Below are positions 34,845 through 44,702 of a stretch of 64,000 nt of DNA, piece after piece. A program made the position numbers and the translations under genes. Below the pieces are notes generated by a model that saw only the letters and a list, made by a program, of their open reading frames with translations, had not been told where the DNA came from and ran no database searches. How positions within the stretch are numbered: the stretch's first letter is position 1; each line of letters opens with the position of its first letter. This DNA is from Aquirufa antheringensis (lineage in GTDB: Bacteria; Bacteroidota; Bacteroidia; Cytophagales; Spirosomataceae): assembly GCF_004307425.1 (NCBI RefSeq), contig NZ_SEWZ01000003.1, positions 62,001 through 126,000 on the forward strand. The letters run 5' to 3'.

Positions 34845-37187
34845 TTAATTTTTAGATCCAGTGACCGCACCCGCCTTTTTGGCATTTTGTGCTTCTTGCA
34901 TTGGATTAACTCCTCCGCTGTAGGTTCTTCCCTGCATCTTGAATAACTGAACCTTCGTAGGTTGTGCTGGTTCCCGAGGGAAAGCATTGTCTTCCGTATC
35001 AATATCCGCGATTTCAAAGAATGGATCTAATGTCCACTTTACGACTTTCTTAGACGTTGGGATGATTTTCTTTGCTGTCACATCGTTCAAACGCCAAACC
35101 TCCGCCGGGAAACGCAATACCTCTTCTGTACCATCTTCATAGTTCAAGCGAACGATCACAGGCATGGGTAAACCGCCTTTGTTCTTGAAGTTCACCACAT
35201 AGAAGTTTTTACCCTCTGACACTAATTTCTTCTCGTCGTCATTTAAGGACGCCATGTAGTCTTGGTATTTCTTTTTATCGGCCTCCGTAGGAGCGAAGCG
35301 ATCGTAGGTATTATAGAAGTCCGTCAAATCAGGATTTTCCTCCACAACCGTGCGCTTGATATCTGTTTTGTTGCGAATCGCAGACATCGTTTTGCCTTTT
35401 GCTTCCGCCACTGCTTTTTCTCCTGCCTTTTTGATGGCCGGATCTTGCGTATCGATTCCGAACCATTCCACCGTCTCAATCGACTGATTCACGGGCTCCG
35501 TTCCGTAGAACCAACCTCTCCAGAACCAATCCAAATCCACACCTGACGCATCTTCCAACGTACGGAAGAAGTCAGCTGGATACGGTTGTTTGAACGCCCA
35601 ACGACGCGCATATTCTTTGAAGGCATAATCAAATAATTCGCGACCCATCACGGTTTCGCGTAGGATATTTAAGGCCGTTGCTGGTTTGGCATACGCATTA
35701 TTTCCAAAATCCATGATATTCTCCGAGTTCGCCATAATAGGCACCTGGTTCTTCGAATCTAAACGCATGTAGGGAACAATCGATTGAGGCTCGCCACGAC
35801 GTGCCGGGAAGTTGCGATCCCATTCTTGCTCCGCTAAGTACTGGCAGAAGGTATTTAAACCCTCATCCATCCAAGACCATTGGCGCTCATCAGAGTTAAT
35901 AATCATCGGGAAGAAGTTGTGACCCACTTCGTGGATAATCACCCCAATCATCCCGTTTTTCACGTTCTCCGTATACGTTCCATCTGCTTCTGGACGACCG
36001 CCATTAAAGGAAATCATCGGATACTCCATTCCACCACCCGCTGTGGCGTGGCAAGAAATCGCTACTGGATACGGATATGCGACCGTTCTTTTCGAGTACG
36101 AACGAAGCGTGTGCGCTACGACCATCGTCGAATATTTACCCCAAAGTGGATTTCCCTCTTTCGAATAGTAGGACATCGCCCATACTTTCTTGCCTTCCAC
36201 ATCCACTTGCATCGCATCCCAAATAAACTTGCGAGATGCGGTGAAAGCAAAGTCACGCACATTATCCGCTTTGAATACCCACGTCTTTTTTCCTGTTGGA
36301 ACACTTTTCTCTGCTTTGATCGCTTCGTCTTGTGTTACAATTTCCACCGGGCGAGTCGCCGTTTTGGCTTGCTCCCAACGCTTTAATTGCGTCGCAGTCA
36401 TCACCTGATTAGGGTTCAATAATTCCCCGCCCGCACCTACGACGATGTCATTTGGCGCTGTGATGGCTACTTTATAATTGCCAAAATTCAATGTAAATTC
36501 ACCTTGGCCCATGAACTGCTTGTGCTGCCAGCCATATACGTCATTGTATACCGCTAAGCGAGGGAACCAGTGTGCGATAAAGTAGTTTGCAATATTGTCT
36601 TTGCCTAGAATTTCTAAACCAGAGCGACCATAGTAGGCTGTGATCAAATAATTCCAATCAATACCAAAGCTCACCGAAGCACCCGATTTCAACGGAGTGG
36701 GTAAGTCTATACGCATCATTGTTTGATTGATCGTGTGACGCAATGGATTACCTTTTGCATCTTTTACAGCTGTGATTTTGTAGCCGTAATCTTTCGGGTC
36801 TGTCAATTCTTGGAAGGCACCAGCGCTGATGCCATTCTTGATTTCACCCGTCTTAGTCGTTTTACCTGGGGAGTTTTTTTCAAATAGATTTTGGTCTAAT
36901 TGAATCCATAAATACGGTAAATCATCCGGTGAATTGTTGTAATACGTGATCGTTTCTGATCCAATGATCTTGCGATTAATGTCATCTAGTTCCACTTTGA
37001 TGTCATAATCCGCACGTTGTTGCCAATAATCTTTACCTGGAGAACCACTCGCGGTCCGGTAGGAATTAGGCGTAGGCAAAGTCGATTCTAATTGCTCGAA
37101 TCGGTTGTTTGCGTTAAATGAGGTTTGAGCTTTCGCGGGCAGCAAGAAGACTGACAGCGCGATTAGCTGGAGTAGTTTTTTAAGCAT
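34845..37187 (-). CDS. secreted M1 family zinc metallopeptidase
   Basis: Exported aminopeptidase-like protein of 780 residues with a signal peptide (cleaved near LLPAKAQ). An N-terminal beta domain precedes the gluzincin catalytic domain: HEVGHNFFP near residues 417-425 gives two zinc His and the catalytic Glu, and the third ligand lies in WMDEGLNTF about 20 residues on. GGGMEYPMIS is the exopeptidase GxMEN-like loop, here changed to GGMEYP, which is common in the Bacteroidota group. The C-terminal ~200 residues are of unclear role. Divergent from xylA. Confidence 0.9.
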   Translation of the reverse strand: MLKKLLQLIALSVFLLPAKAQTSFNANNRFEQLESTLPTPNSYRTASGSPGKDYWQQRADYDIKVELDDINRKIIGSETITYYNNSPDDLPYLWIQLDQNLFEKNSPGKTTKTGEIKNGISAGAFQELTDPKDYGYKITAVKDAKGNPLRHTINQTMMRIDLPTPLKSGASVSFGIDWNYLITAYYGRSGLEILGKDNIANYFIAHWFPRLAVYNDVYGWQHKQFMGQGEFTLNFGNYKVAITAPNDIVVGAGGELLNPNQVMTATQLKRWEQAKTATRPVEIVTQDEAIKAEKSVPTGKKTWVFKADNVRDFAFTASRKFIWDAMQVDVEGKKVWAMSYYSKEGNPLWGKYSTMVVAHTLRSYSKRTVAYPYPVAISCHATAGGGMEYPMISFNGGRPEADGTYTENVKNGMIGVIIHEVGHNFFPMIINSDERQWSWMDEGLNTFCQYLAEQEWDRNFPARRGEPQSIVPYMRLDSKNQVPIMANSENIMDFGNNAYAKPATALNILRETVMGRELFDYAFKEYARRWAFKQPYPADFFRTLEDASGVDLDWFWRGWFYGTEPVNQSIETVEWFGIDTQDPAIKKAGEKAVAEAKGKTMSAIRNKTDIKRTVVEENPDLTDFYNTYDRFAPTEADKKKYQDYMASLNDDEKKLVSEGKNFYVVNFKNKGGLPMPVIVRLNYEDGTEEVLRFPAEVWRLNDVTAKKIIPTSKKVVKWTLDPFFEIADIDTEDNAFPREPAQPTKVQLFKMQGRTYSGGVNPMQEAQNAKKAGAVTGSKN

Positions 37188-37230
37188 GTTGAAAAGGTTA
37201 TTTAATGCAAAATAGTAAATTTATTTCAAT

Positions 37231-37266
37231 TTTGTAGCTGTGCTAATCTGTGCTAAAATATATTTG
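37231..37266 (+). promoter_or_regulatory. xylA upstream region with direct repeats
   Basis: A TAtaTTTG -7 element lies at 37259-37266 and TTTG at 37231-37234, though the 24-base spacing is long. Between them CTGTGCTAA occurs twice, at 37238-37246 and 37248-37256, one helical turn apart, as expected for a tandem activator or repressor site. Confidence 0.4.
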
Positions 37267-37331
37267 TATATAATAGGTATAATATGTAGTTTTGGGACTT
37301 TAAGAAGAAACAACATTAAGCATTATATATC

Positions 37332-38660
37332 ATGAGTGTAATCATTGGTCAAAAAGAGTATTTCAAAGGCATTGGTCAAATCAAATTTGAAGGTGCAGAA
37401 TCAGATAATCCTTTCGCATTCCGTTACTACGATGAGAATCGCATCGTTGCCGGCAAGAGCATGAAGGAGCACCTTCGTTTTGCGATTGCGTATTGGCATT
37501 CGTTTTGCGGTGACGGAGCGGATCCTTTTGGACCAGGAACACACCACTACCCTTGGGATGTGGCTTCAGATGCACGTCAGCGTGCGGCAGACAAAGCCGA
37601 TGCAGCATTCGAATTCATCACGAAGATGGGTGCGCCATACTATTGTTTCCACGATGTGGATGCGATTGATGGGCATAATGATCCCAAAGAATTTGGTGAT
37701 CGCGTGAAATTCATCACGGATATATTTGCTAAAAAACAAGCAGAAAGCGGCGTAAAGCTTTTGTGGGGAACAGCGAACTTGTTCTCGAATGAGCGCTACA
37801 TGAACGGCGCGTCTACGAACCCGAACTTTGAAGTAGTGGCTCACGCAGGTGCGCAATTAAAAGGCGCTATTGATGCGACGATTACCTTAGGTGGCGAAGG
37901 CTATGTGTTCTGGGGAGGTCGCGAAGGCTATATGAGCTTATTGAATACCGATATGAAGCGTGAGCGCGAAAACTTCGCTCGCATGTTACATACCTGTGTG
38001 GAATATGCGCGTCGCAATGGTTTCAAAGGTAAGTTCTTCATCGAACCTAAGCCTTGTGAGCCTACGAAACACCAATACGATTATGATGCGGCAACGGTGA
38101 TTGGTTTCTTACGCGAGTTCGATTTATTATCAGAATTTGGCCTAAACTTAGAAGTAAACCACGCCACTTTAGCTGGACACACCTTTGCACACGAATGCCA
38201 AGTGGCTTCAGACGCAGGTATGTTAGCGTCTATCGATGCGAACCGCGGAGATACGCAAAACGGCTGGGATACGGATCAATTCCCGACGGACATTTACGAA
38301 TGGGCGGAGGCGATGTCAATCATCTTGAAGCAAGGCGGATTAGCCGGTGGTGGAATTAACTTTGACGCAAAACGTCGCCGTAATTCAACGGATATGGCGG
38401 ATTTATTCTATGCACACATTGGTGGTATGGATACGATTGCACGTTCTTTATTGATCGCAGAGAAAATCGCGAAACATGGCGAGATGGATCGCTTGAAAGC
38501 GGAGCGTTATGCAAGCTTTAACTCGGGTAAAGGAGCGGATTATGCAGCGGGCAAATTGAAATTAGAAGATTTATACAAAATCGCGATCGAGGTAGGGGAA
38601 CCAGCTCAGATCTCTGGCAAGCAAGAATACTTAGAGAATTTGTTAGGCCGTTTTGTTTAA
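37332..38660 (+). CDS. xylA: xylose isomerase
   Basis: TIM-barrel sugar isomerase of 442 residues converting D-xylose to D-xylulose (and in vitro glucose to fructose). It has the class II features: N-terminal extension, [14 protein letters not shown] near residue 97 with the catalytic His-Asp, [17 protein letters not shown] near residue 236 with a metal Glu, and NHATLAGH near residue 276. Xylulose kinase and a transporter are not adjacent. The GH106-like gene follows after 18 bp, suggesting joint plant-polysaccharide use. Confidence 0.95.
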   Translation: MSVIIGQKEYFKGIGQIKFEGAESDNPFAFRYYDENRIVAGKSMKEHLRFAIAYWHSFCGDGADPFGPGTHHYPWDVASDARQRAADKADAAFEFITKMGAPYYCFHDVDAIDGHNDPKEFGDRVKFITDIFAKKQAESGVKLLWGTANLFSNERYMNGASTNPNFEVVAHAGAQLKGAIDATITLGGEGYVFWGGREGYMSLLNTDMKRERENFARMLHTCVEYARRNGFKGKFFIEPKPCEPTKHQYDYDAATVIGFLREFDLLSEFGLNLEVNHATLAGHTFAHECQVASDAGMLASIDANRGDTQNGWDTDQFPTDIYEWAEAMSIILKQGGLAGGGINFDAKRRRNSTDMADLFYAHIGGMDTIARSLLIAEKIAKHGEMDRLKAERYASFNSGKGADYAAGKLKLEDLYKIAIEVGEPAQISGKQEYLENLLGRFV

Positions 38661-38678
38661 AAATACGTAATTCGAGGT

Positions 38679-41177
38679 ATGAAAAGAATTGTTTTTCTCC
38701 TCCTGTTATTTACCTCTAGATTTATAGCGACAGCAGGGTCATCTGATCCTGCTGTTTTTTCTACCGCTAAACCCTGGGCTTATTGGTGGTGGCCGGGGAG
38801 CGCTGTAACGGAGAAAGGGATCACGCATAATCTGGAGAATTTTGCCAAAGCGGGTTTTGGCGGTCTCCACATCATTCCCATCTACGGGGCGAAGGGCTCA
38901 GAAGCCTTATTTCAAAATTATTTAAGTTCGGGCTGGCAAGCGAAATTCTTCTTTACGTTGAAAGAGGCGAAGCGTTTAGGTCTTGGAATCGATATGACGA
39001 TGGGGACGGGCTGGCCTTTAGGTGGACCAACGATCACAGAAAAAGAGGCGGCCAAAAAATACCAATTCGTAGATGGCGTATTTAAGACAGGATTAACCGG
39101 CCAAAAAGTTAAACGCGCCGCTCCCGGAGGAGAGGGATTCGTCCTTGATCACTTCGACATGAAGGCCTTCGCCAAATACAGTCACACTTTTGTTCCCCTT
39201 TTAAAGAAGTCACATTCTCCCTTACGAGCTATTTATAACGACTCTTACGAGGCTTATGGGTCGAATTATACACCGGATTTGTTTTCTGCTTTTCAACGAT
39301 TGAACGGTTATGATCTGCGCAAACACTTCGATGTGCTAGCTAAGAAAAAGTCTGAATCAGAAGAAGAGAACCAGATTTTCGCGGATTACCACCGGACGAT
39401 GTCCACCTTGTTGCAAAACAACTTTGTGTTGCCATTTGATCATTGGATTAATTCGATGGGCTTTACCTCCCGAAATCAGGCCCACGGTTCCCCTGGTAAT
39501 TTGCTGGATATTTATGCGGCGGCGGATATTCCGGAGGCGGAGTTTTTTGGTTCGAAACCTTTCGATATTCCAGGCTACCGCGTGGATCCGGAATATGATT
39601 CCACCACGTTTGGGATTCCGGATATTCGGGCGTTGAAATTGGCGAGCTCGGCGGCGAATTTGACCGGGAAGAAATTAGTTTCGGCGGAAACGGCGACTTG
39701 GTTAGGCAATCACTTCAAGGTTTCGATCGCACAAGTGAAACCGGTATTGGACCAAGTTTTTGTGGGTGGGGTGAATCACGTGTTCTTCCATGGGGCTACC
39801 TATTCGCCACCTGAGGTTGCGTGGCCGGGTTGGTTGTTTTATGCGAGTACGAACTTTAATCCCCAAAGTCACTTTTGGGAGGCGATGCCTGCGCTGAATA
39901 AATACATTGAAAATGTGCAGACGATGTTACAGGCGAATCCGACGGATAGCGACGCCTTATTGTATTTCCCGATGGAGGATGTGTGGCACAACAATAACGG
40001 ATCAGGCAAATTGCATACGCTGGAATTGCACGCGAATAGCAGGGAATGGTTGAAGAATACGTCCTTCGGTCATTGGGCAGGATTATTACAGGACAAAGGT
40101 TTCTCGGTGGATTATATTTCGGATGACTTGTTGGCTGATTTGGAATTGACACCTGCGAAAACCTTTAAAACGAAGTCGGGCGGGAATTATAAAGTCTTGT
40201 TAATTCCGGCGGCACATTATGTTTCGGTGGAGACTTTAGAGCGTTTAGCGAAATGGGTGAAACAAGGTTATCCCGTGTATTTTTTAGAACATTTACCCCT
40301 TCATTTGAATACATTTCATCAAACGAAAGAGGCCAAAGAACGTTGGGAGTCTGCCCGCAGCGCCTTAATCATGCGCGTGCTTTCAGACCCGGCAGATCAG
40401 CTCGCTCGTTTAGGAGTTTCTACCGAGCCGATGGCCGCTAAAGGCTTATCTTTTATTCGAAAGAAGACTCCAAAGGGCGCCGCCTACTTCGTGACTAATT
40501 TGAACGCTCGATTCACAGAAGGAAGTATTTCCTTGAAGAAATTATCGGGTAATGTAGAGATCTGGGACCCTTTAACGGATTCGAAATCGTATGGAAAAAA
40601 AGGTTCGGATGTCTGGCTATCTTTAGCACCTGGCCAAAGTGTGATCATTCAGCCTGTGGTTAAAATTCCTTCTTTAATTGTTCCAGCGGCTCTTAAAGTT
40701 AGAACAGAAATCGAACCTACCAATCTGCGCGTTCAGATCGATTCTAAAACGATCGCATTGCCAGATTTTAACTATTATACCTCGCTAGACACCTCGCTGG
40801 CCGCAACTCCATCAGCCCGCTATACTTTCGATCTGACCTTATCAGCCGATCAAATCGCTAACGCGAAAGTGCTTCATTTATCTGAATTGCGCGATATGGC
40901 AAAAGTGCGAATCAATGGGAAAGACATCGGGATGATCTGGTCTCTTCCTTTCCAACTTACCATTCCTGACGGAATCTTGCAGGAGCAAAATCAAGTGGAG
41001 ATAGAGGTTATTTCAAATTCCGCGAATCGAATCCGGAAGATGGATCAGCAAGGAGTGGTGTGGAAGAACTTTTATGAAATCAATTTTGTGGATATCCGCT
41101 ACAAGCCTTTTGATGCTTCTAAGTGGGCTATTGAGGATGGAGGAATGAAAGGTAAACTCTATTTGACGAACCGATGA
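38679..41177 (+). CDS. exported GH106-like glycoside hydrolase (alpha-L-rhamnosidase family)
   Basis: Protein of 832 residues with a signal peptide (MKRIVFLLLLFTSRFIATA). The start of the mature part, PWAYWWWPGSAVTEKGITHNLENFAKAGFGGLHIIPIYG, is the typical opening of the GH106 barrel, and GIDMTMGTGWPLGGP follows as in the family. C-terminal beta-sandwich regions (~700-832) would bind carbohydrate. GH106 enzymes remove L-rhamnose from plant glycosides and pectins; substrate here is inferred. It is shorter than the best-known Bacteroides enzymes. xylA precedes it and the alkD-like gene overlaps its stop by four bases (ATGA). Confidence 0.8.
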   Translation: MKRIVFLLLLFTSRFIATAGSSDPAVFSTAKPWAYWWWPGSAVTEKGITHNLENFAKAGFGGLHIIPIYGAKGSEALFQNYLSSGWQAKFFFTLKEAKRLGLGIDMTMGTGWPLGGPTITEKEAAKKYQFVDGVFKTGLTGQKVKRAAPGGEGFVLDHFDMKAFAKYSHTFVPLLKKSHSPLRAIYNDSYEAYGSNYTPDLFSAFQRLNGYDLRKHFDVLAKKKSESEEENQIFADYHRTMSTLLQNNFVLPFDHWINSMGFTSRNQAHGSPGNLLDIYAAADIPEAEFFGSKPFDIPGYRVDPEYDSTTFGIPDIRALKLASSAANLTGKKLVSAETATWLGNHFKVSIAQVKPVLDQVFVGGVNHVFFHGATYSPPEVAWPGWLFYASTNFNPQSHFWEAMPALNKYIENVQTMLQANPTDSDALLYFPMEDVWHNNNGSGKLHTLELHANSREWLKNTSFGHWAGLLQDKGFSVDYISDDLLADLELTPAKTFKTKSGGNYKVLLIPAAHYVSVETLERLAKWVKQGYPVYFLEHLPLHLNTFHQTKEAKERWESARSALIMRVLSDPADQLARLGVSTEPMAAKGLSFIRKKTPKGAAYFVTNLNARFTEGSISLKKLSGNVEIWDPLTDSKSYGKKGSDVWLSLAPGQSVIIQPVVKIPSLIVPAALKVRTEIEPTNLRVQIDSKTIALPDFNYYTSLDTSLAATPSARYTFDLTLSADQIANAKVLHLSELRDMAKVRINGKDIGMIWSLPFQLTIPDGILQEQNQVEIEVISNSANRIRKMDQQGVVWKNFYEINFVDIRYKPFDASKWAIEDGGMKGKLYLTNR

Positions 41178-41833
41178 AGCCCTTCGTTAAAGCCATAGCA
41201 GAAGCCTTACACGACCTAGCGGATGCAGATAACGCGTTTTGGATGTGCAAATACATGCGTGAAAAATACCCTTTTCTGGGGGTGAAAAAACCAGAGCGTC
41301 ACGAGGTTTTTAAGGCCTTGTACAAGCAATACGGATCTTCTGAAGATTGGTTTGAAGTTTCCACACAACTATTTGCGATGCCAGAACGCGAGTTTCAGTA
41401 TGTGGCGATGGACTATGTGATGAAGGCCAAAAAATCCTGGGACAACCGCGTGCCTGCCTTGTGCGAACAATGGATAGGCCAGGAATCTTGGTGGGATGTG
41501 GTGGATAATTTAGCGCCTAAGATCCTTGGGCCTTATTTTCTGCAATTTCCAGCGGAGCGTGATTTCTGGATTCAGCGCTGGATGGATTCTGGGAACTTCT
41601 GGTTGCAACGGGTATGCTTAGTTTTCTCTTTAGGTTATAAAGACAAAACAGATACCGTTTTGCTGGCGAAAACCATTCAGGCATTGAGCTCTTCCAAGGA
41701 ATTTTTTATTCAAAAAGCCATCGGCTGGGCACTTCGCCAATATGCGCGAACGGATGCGGAATGGGTATTGGATTTTGTCGAGAACAATGCGTTGGCCCCG
41801 CTGAGTAAACGCGAGGCCTTGAAGCATCTCTAA
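41174..41833 (+). CDS. AlkD-like DNA alkylation repair glycosylase
   Basis: All-helical HEAT-like protein of 219 residues. AlkD enzymes excise bulky or cationic N3/N7-alkylated purines. Family features are FWMCKYMREKYPFLGVKKPERHEVFK near the N-terminus, ESWWDVVDNLAPKIL near residue 103 and FIQKAIGWALRQYAR near residue 175. It overlaps the end of the GH106-like gene, although the functions look unrelated. Convergent with the glycogen synthase gene. Confidence 0.9.
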   Translation: MKPFVKAIAEALHDLADADNAFWMCKYMREKYPFLGVKKPERHEVFKALYKQYGSSEDWFEVSTQLFAMPEREFQYVAMDYVMKAKKSWDNRVPALCEQWIGQESWWDVVDNLAPKILGPYFLQFPAERDFWIQRWMDSGNFWLQRVCLVFSLGYKDKTDTVLLAKTIQALSSSKEFFIQKAIGWALRQYARTDAEWVLDFVENNALAPLSKREALKHL

Positions 41834-41848
41834 GTATCTTTTTAGGAA

Positions 41849-43651
41849 TTATCTCTTCTTTTTAATGATCGCTAGTTCGTGCGCCGTGTCATAATACGAG
41901 CGCAGGTTCGACCAGTCAAATGTATCCGCGATACTCTCTACGCGGTTACGCTGAGTGATGCGATCGCGCTGGGATTGCTGAACGAATTTGAATAACAGAT
42001 TCGCTAATTGCTCCGCCGCTTCTTGGTATGATTGCGTCTTGCGATTCACCACGCTCACGCCCCATTGTTCGTAATCGCGCATAATCTGCATCATATAATC
42101 GCCAAAACCCGATAGATCCGACGTCACCGTAGGTACCCCGCGCGCCATACATTCCAGCGGTGTATAGCCCCAAGGTTCGTAGTAGCTAGGGAAAACGCCT
42201 AAGTGGCAACCGCGCACGAATTGGCCATAATCTAAGCCGAAAAGCGGATTCGTGGAAACGATAAAGTCTGGGTGGTATACCACTTTAACCTTGTCGTCTG
42301 GGTTATTCAATAGATTCGTCCGGTGTAAATTCCGGATGATATCGTCCTCTTGTTTTAATAAGTGGGTGACCACTTTTGGTCGCGCATTCGTTTTCCAAGT
42401 CTGCACCGTTCTACGCAAACGCATCCGCCAATATTCATCCACAAAGGCGTTCAAATCCGGCATCTGTAGATCGCTGGATGAAGCGGAGGCCTTGAATAAA
42501 TGTTCTCCTACTTCTTTCTCGATCGCGTGGCAGTTCTCTCTAATTTCATCTAACACAGCGCGGGAATGCAAGACCTCGGGATCAATGGAATGATAGGGTT
42601 GCTTGGTCACAAAGAACATCACCACCGTTTTCTTCGATCCCGCCTCTTTCATCTTGCGATTCAAAATCGCCAAGGCATCTAAGGTAATATCGTATCCTTT
42701 GTTCGAATATTCGAAACGTCCGGAGGTGAATAGGTAGAGTGTTTGATCTAGGTCAAAAGGCTGGCTTTGGAAGAAATGCCCCATCACGAAGTTCGAAATG
42801 CTCTCTTTGTATTTTGAGTGCAGGTTCTGGTGTTCGTGCAAAGCGGCAAAACGTTGGATGTTTAAGCCGTTTGGCAAAATTAATTCCGGAATGCGGCCTA
42901 AGAAATACTGGCATTCTTTCGCTGTAATATCGCTGACGGTGGTTAGCACATCGGCTTTTTGGGCTGCGGCGCGTTCGAAACAAGCTTGAGCCTCGATGCC
43001 ATAGTGTTTCGCCTCTTTGTGCCAATCAAAGTTCTCGATGACATCATAGAAGTTAGGTACATTGCCCGCTAAATAGCGGCCTAACATAGTCGCGTGCGTG
43101 GTGAAGACGGTTGAAATTTTGACCTTGTCCTTCTTCAGGTCGGGTAAGCCAGTAGACGCCATCCACTCATGGAAATGCGCCACCAATTGGGTTTTATTTT
43201 TATTTTCTTCGGCCACCTCGGTTAAAAGGAGGCGAATCATTTCACCAAAAACAATCGTTTGGTCCACTAAATCCTCTACCCCTAAGGTCGAGATCTTGTG
43301 ATTATCCCAAATACGTCCTTTGATCTCATTGACATTAGGCAATAAGGTTTCCAGTTCAAAGAGTACGATTTTAGGCTTTCCCGTGATCAACCAATAGCCA
43401 TAATGAATGCCTAAACCTTTTTGGCGCAAGCTACTAATCGCGCGACCCAGCGGCGTTTCATCGGTAACTGGAATGGGCTCAAATTCTGCGGAGGCAGTTT
43501 GGGGAAAATAGGGTCCTAATAAGGCGTAATCTTCGCCCCATTTTTCGACCATCGAGGGAACTTTGGTCCGAATTACCGTGTAAATTCCGCCTACTTGATT
43601 ACAGGTTTCCCACGCAATCTCAAACAAATATTTTTTCTTCTCTGCTGCCAT
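41849..43651 (-). CDS. GT3 family glycogen synthase
   Basis: Glycosyltransferase of 600 residues resembling animal/fungal glycogen synthase (GT3) rather than bacterial GlgA (GT5). It begins FEIAWETCNQVGGIYTVIRTK, the sugar-nucleotide loop of the family. HFHEWMASTGL near residue 160, FTTHATMLGR near 207 and the C-terminal FPSYYEPWGYTPLECMARGVPTVTSD near 490-515 (retaining GT-B donor site with E-x7-E) are diagnostic. It extends alpha-1,4-glucan from NDP-glucose. It starts 5 bp after the asparaginase gene. Confidence 0.93.
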   Translation of the reverse strand: MAAEKKKYLFEIAWETCNQVGGIYTVIRTKVPSMVEKWGEDYALLGPYFPQTASAEFEPIPVTDETPLGRAISSLRQKGLGIHYGYWLITGKPKIVLFELETLLPNVNEIKGRIWDNHKISTLGVEDLVDQTIVFGEMIRLLLTEVAEENKNKTQLVAHFHEWMASTGLPDLKKDKVKISTVFTTHATMLGRYLAGNVPNFYDVIENFDWHKEAKHYGIEAQACFERAAAQKADVLTTVSDITAKECQYFLGRIPELILPNGLNIQRFAALHEHQNLHSKYKESISNFVMGHFFQSQPFDLDQTLYLFTSGRFEYSNKGYDITLDALAILNRKMKEAGSKKTVVMFFVTKQPYHSIDPEVLHSRAVLDEIRENCHAIEKEVGEHLFKASASSSDLQMPDLNAFVDEYWRMRLRRTVQTWKTNARPKVVTHLLKQEDDIIRNLHRTNLLNNPDDKVKVVYHPDFIVSTNPLFGLDYGQFVRGCHLGVFPSYYEPWGYTPLECMARGVPTVTSDLSGFGDYMMQIMRDYEQWGVSVVNRKTQSYQEAAEQLANLLFKFVQQSQRDRITQRNRVESIADTFDWSNLRSYYDTAHELAIIKKKR

Positions 43652-43656
43652 AAAAA

Positions 43657-44592
43657 TTACATGTAGGACGCACTTTCAATTACCTGCGTTTTTCCGTTTT
43701 TCGTGATGGTGTAATTAAATCCTTTTTGGATGGCATAAGCGCCATATTCTCCTTTTTTATTGAGGGCCAAATACCCGATTTGGAATTCCTTGTATTTATA
43801 GCGTTTCACAATCCGCATCACAGCCTCTTCACACGCTTTTTGAGGGGACATGCCCTGTCTCATTAATTCGACAATCAAGAAGGATCCTAAGGTTTTCATT
43901 ACAAATTCGCCTAATCCGGTCGCACACGCACCACCTACCTCATCGTCACAAAAAACAGCTCCACCGATGATGGGGGAGTCGCCTACACGTCCATGCATTT
44001 TGAAAGCCAATCCGCTCGTTGTACAAGCGCCAGCAATTTCTCCTGCTTTTCCGATGCCCAATAAACCGATGGTGTCGTGTCTTTCAATATTAATGACAGG
44101 TTCGTACTTGGATTCTTTTTTCCACTCTTCCCAAGCCTTTTTAGAGCTTTCTGTTAACAGATTCTCCACTTTAAATCCTTGGTCTAAGGCGAATTTTAAA
44201 GCACCAGCGCCTGACAACATGACGTGTGGTGTTTTTTCCATCACGGCTCTAGCCACAGAAATGGGGTGCATGATGCCCTCAAGAAAGGTAACAGATCCTG
44301 CATTTCCTACATGGTCCATGATGCAAGCATCCAAGGTCACATGGCCGTCGCGATCTGGATAGCCACCGTAACCTACAGACGTATCGTTCGGATCTGCTTC
44401 AGGAATGCGCGCACCGGCTTCAACACCATCGAGCGCTTTGCCCGTTTCCATCAATTTATTCCAACCCGCGATGGTCGCTTTTTCGTTTTTCCAAGTCGCA
44501 ATGATGAGCGGTTCAGAGCTGGCCGCTTTTGCGGTGGCACCTAAGCTGGCGCCTAATAGGGTGGATGTTTGAAGGAAGGTACGTCTTTTCAT
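43657..44592 (-). CDS. secreted N4-(beta-N-acetylglucosaminyl)-L-asparaginase (glycosylasparaginase)
   Basis: Ntn-hydrolase of 311 residues that cleaves GlcNAc-Asn linkages of glycoprotein remnants. A signal with twin arginines (MKRRTFLQTSTLLGASLGATAKA) suggests Tat export. The autocatalytic cleavage site lies before the Thr in HDTIGLLGIGKAGEIAG near residue 173, with MHGRVGDSPIIGGAVFCDD and ATGLGEFVMK downstream as in the family. Both halves have full length. It lies 5 bp upstream of the glycogen synthase gene. Confidence 0.93.
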   Translation of the reverse strand: MKRRTFLQTSTLLGASLGATAKAASSEPLIIATWKNEKATIAGWNKLMETGKALDGVEAGARIPEADPNDTSVGYGGYPDRDGHVTLDACIMDHVGNAGSVTFLEGIMHPISVARAVMEKTPHVMLSGAGALKFALDQGFKVENLLTESSKKAWEEWKKESKYEPVINIERHDTIGLLGIGKAGEIAGACTTSGLAFKMHGRVGDSPIIGGAVFCDDEVGGACATGLGEFVMKTLGSFLIVELMRQGMSPQKACEEAVMRIVKRYKYKEFQIGYLALNKKGEYGAYAIQKGFNYTITKNGKTQVIESASYM

Positions 44593-44702
44593 ATCGCTTT
44601 AAAGATAATTTATTTGGGCTTAAAGGAACAATTTTGTAAAATTGTCTTTCTAAAATAGAAAAAAATCTTCGGATATTTCATTTATCTCCCTCTATTTCAT
44701 CA

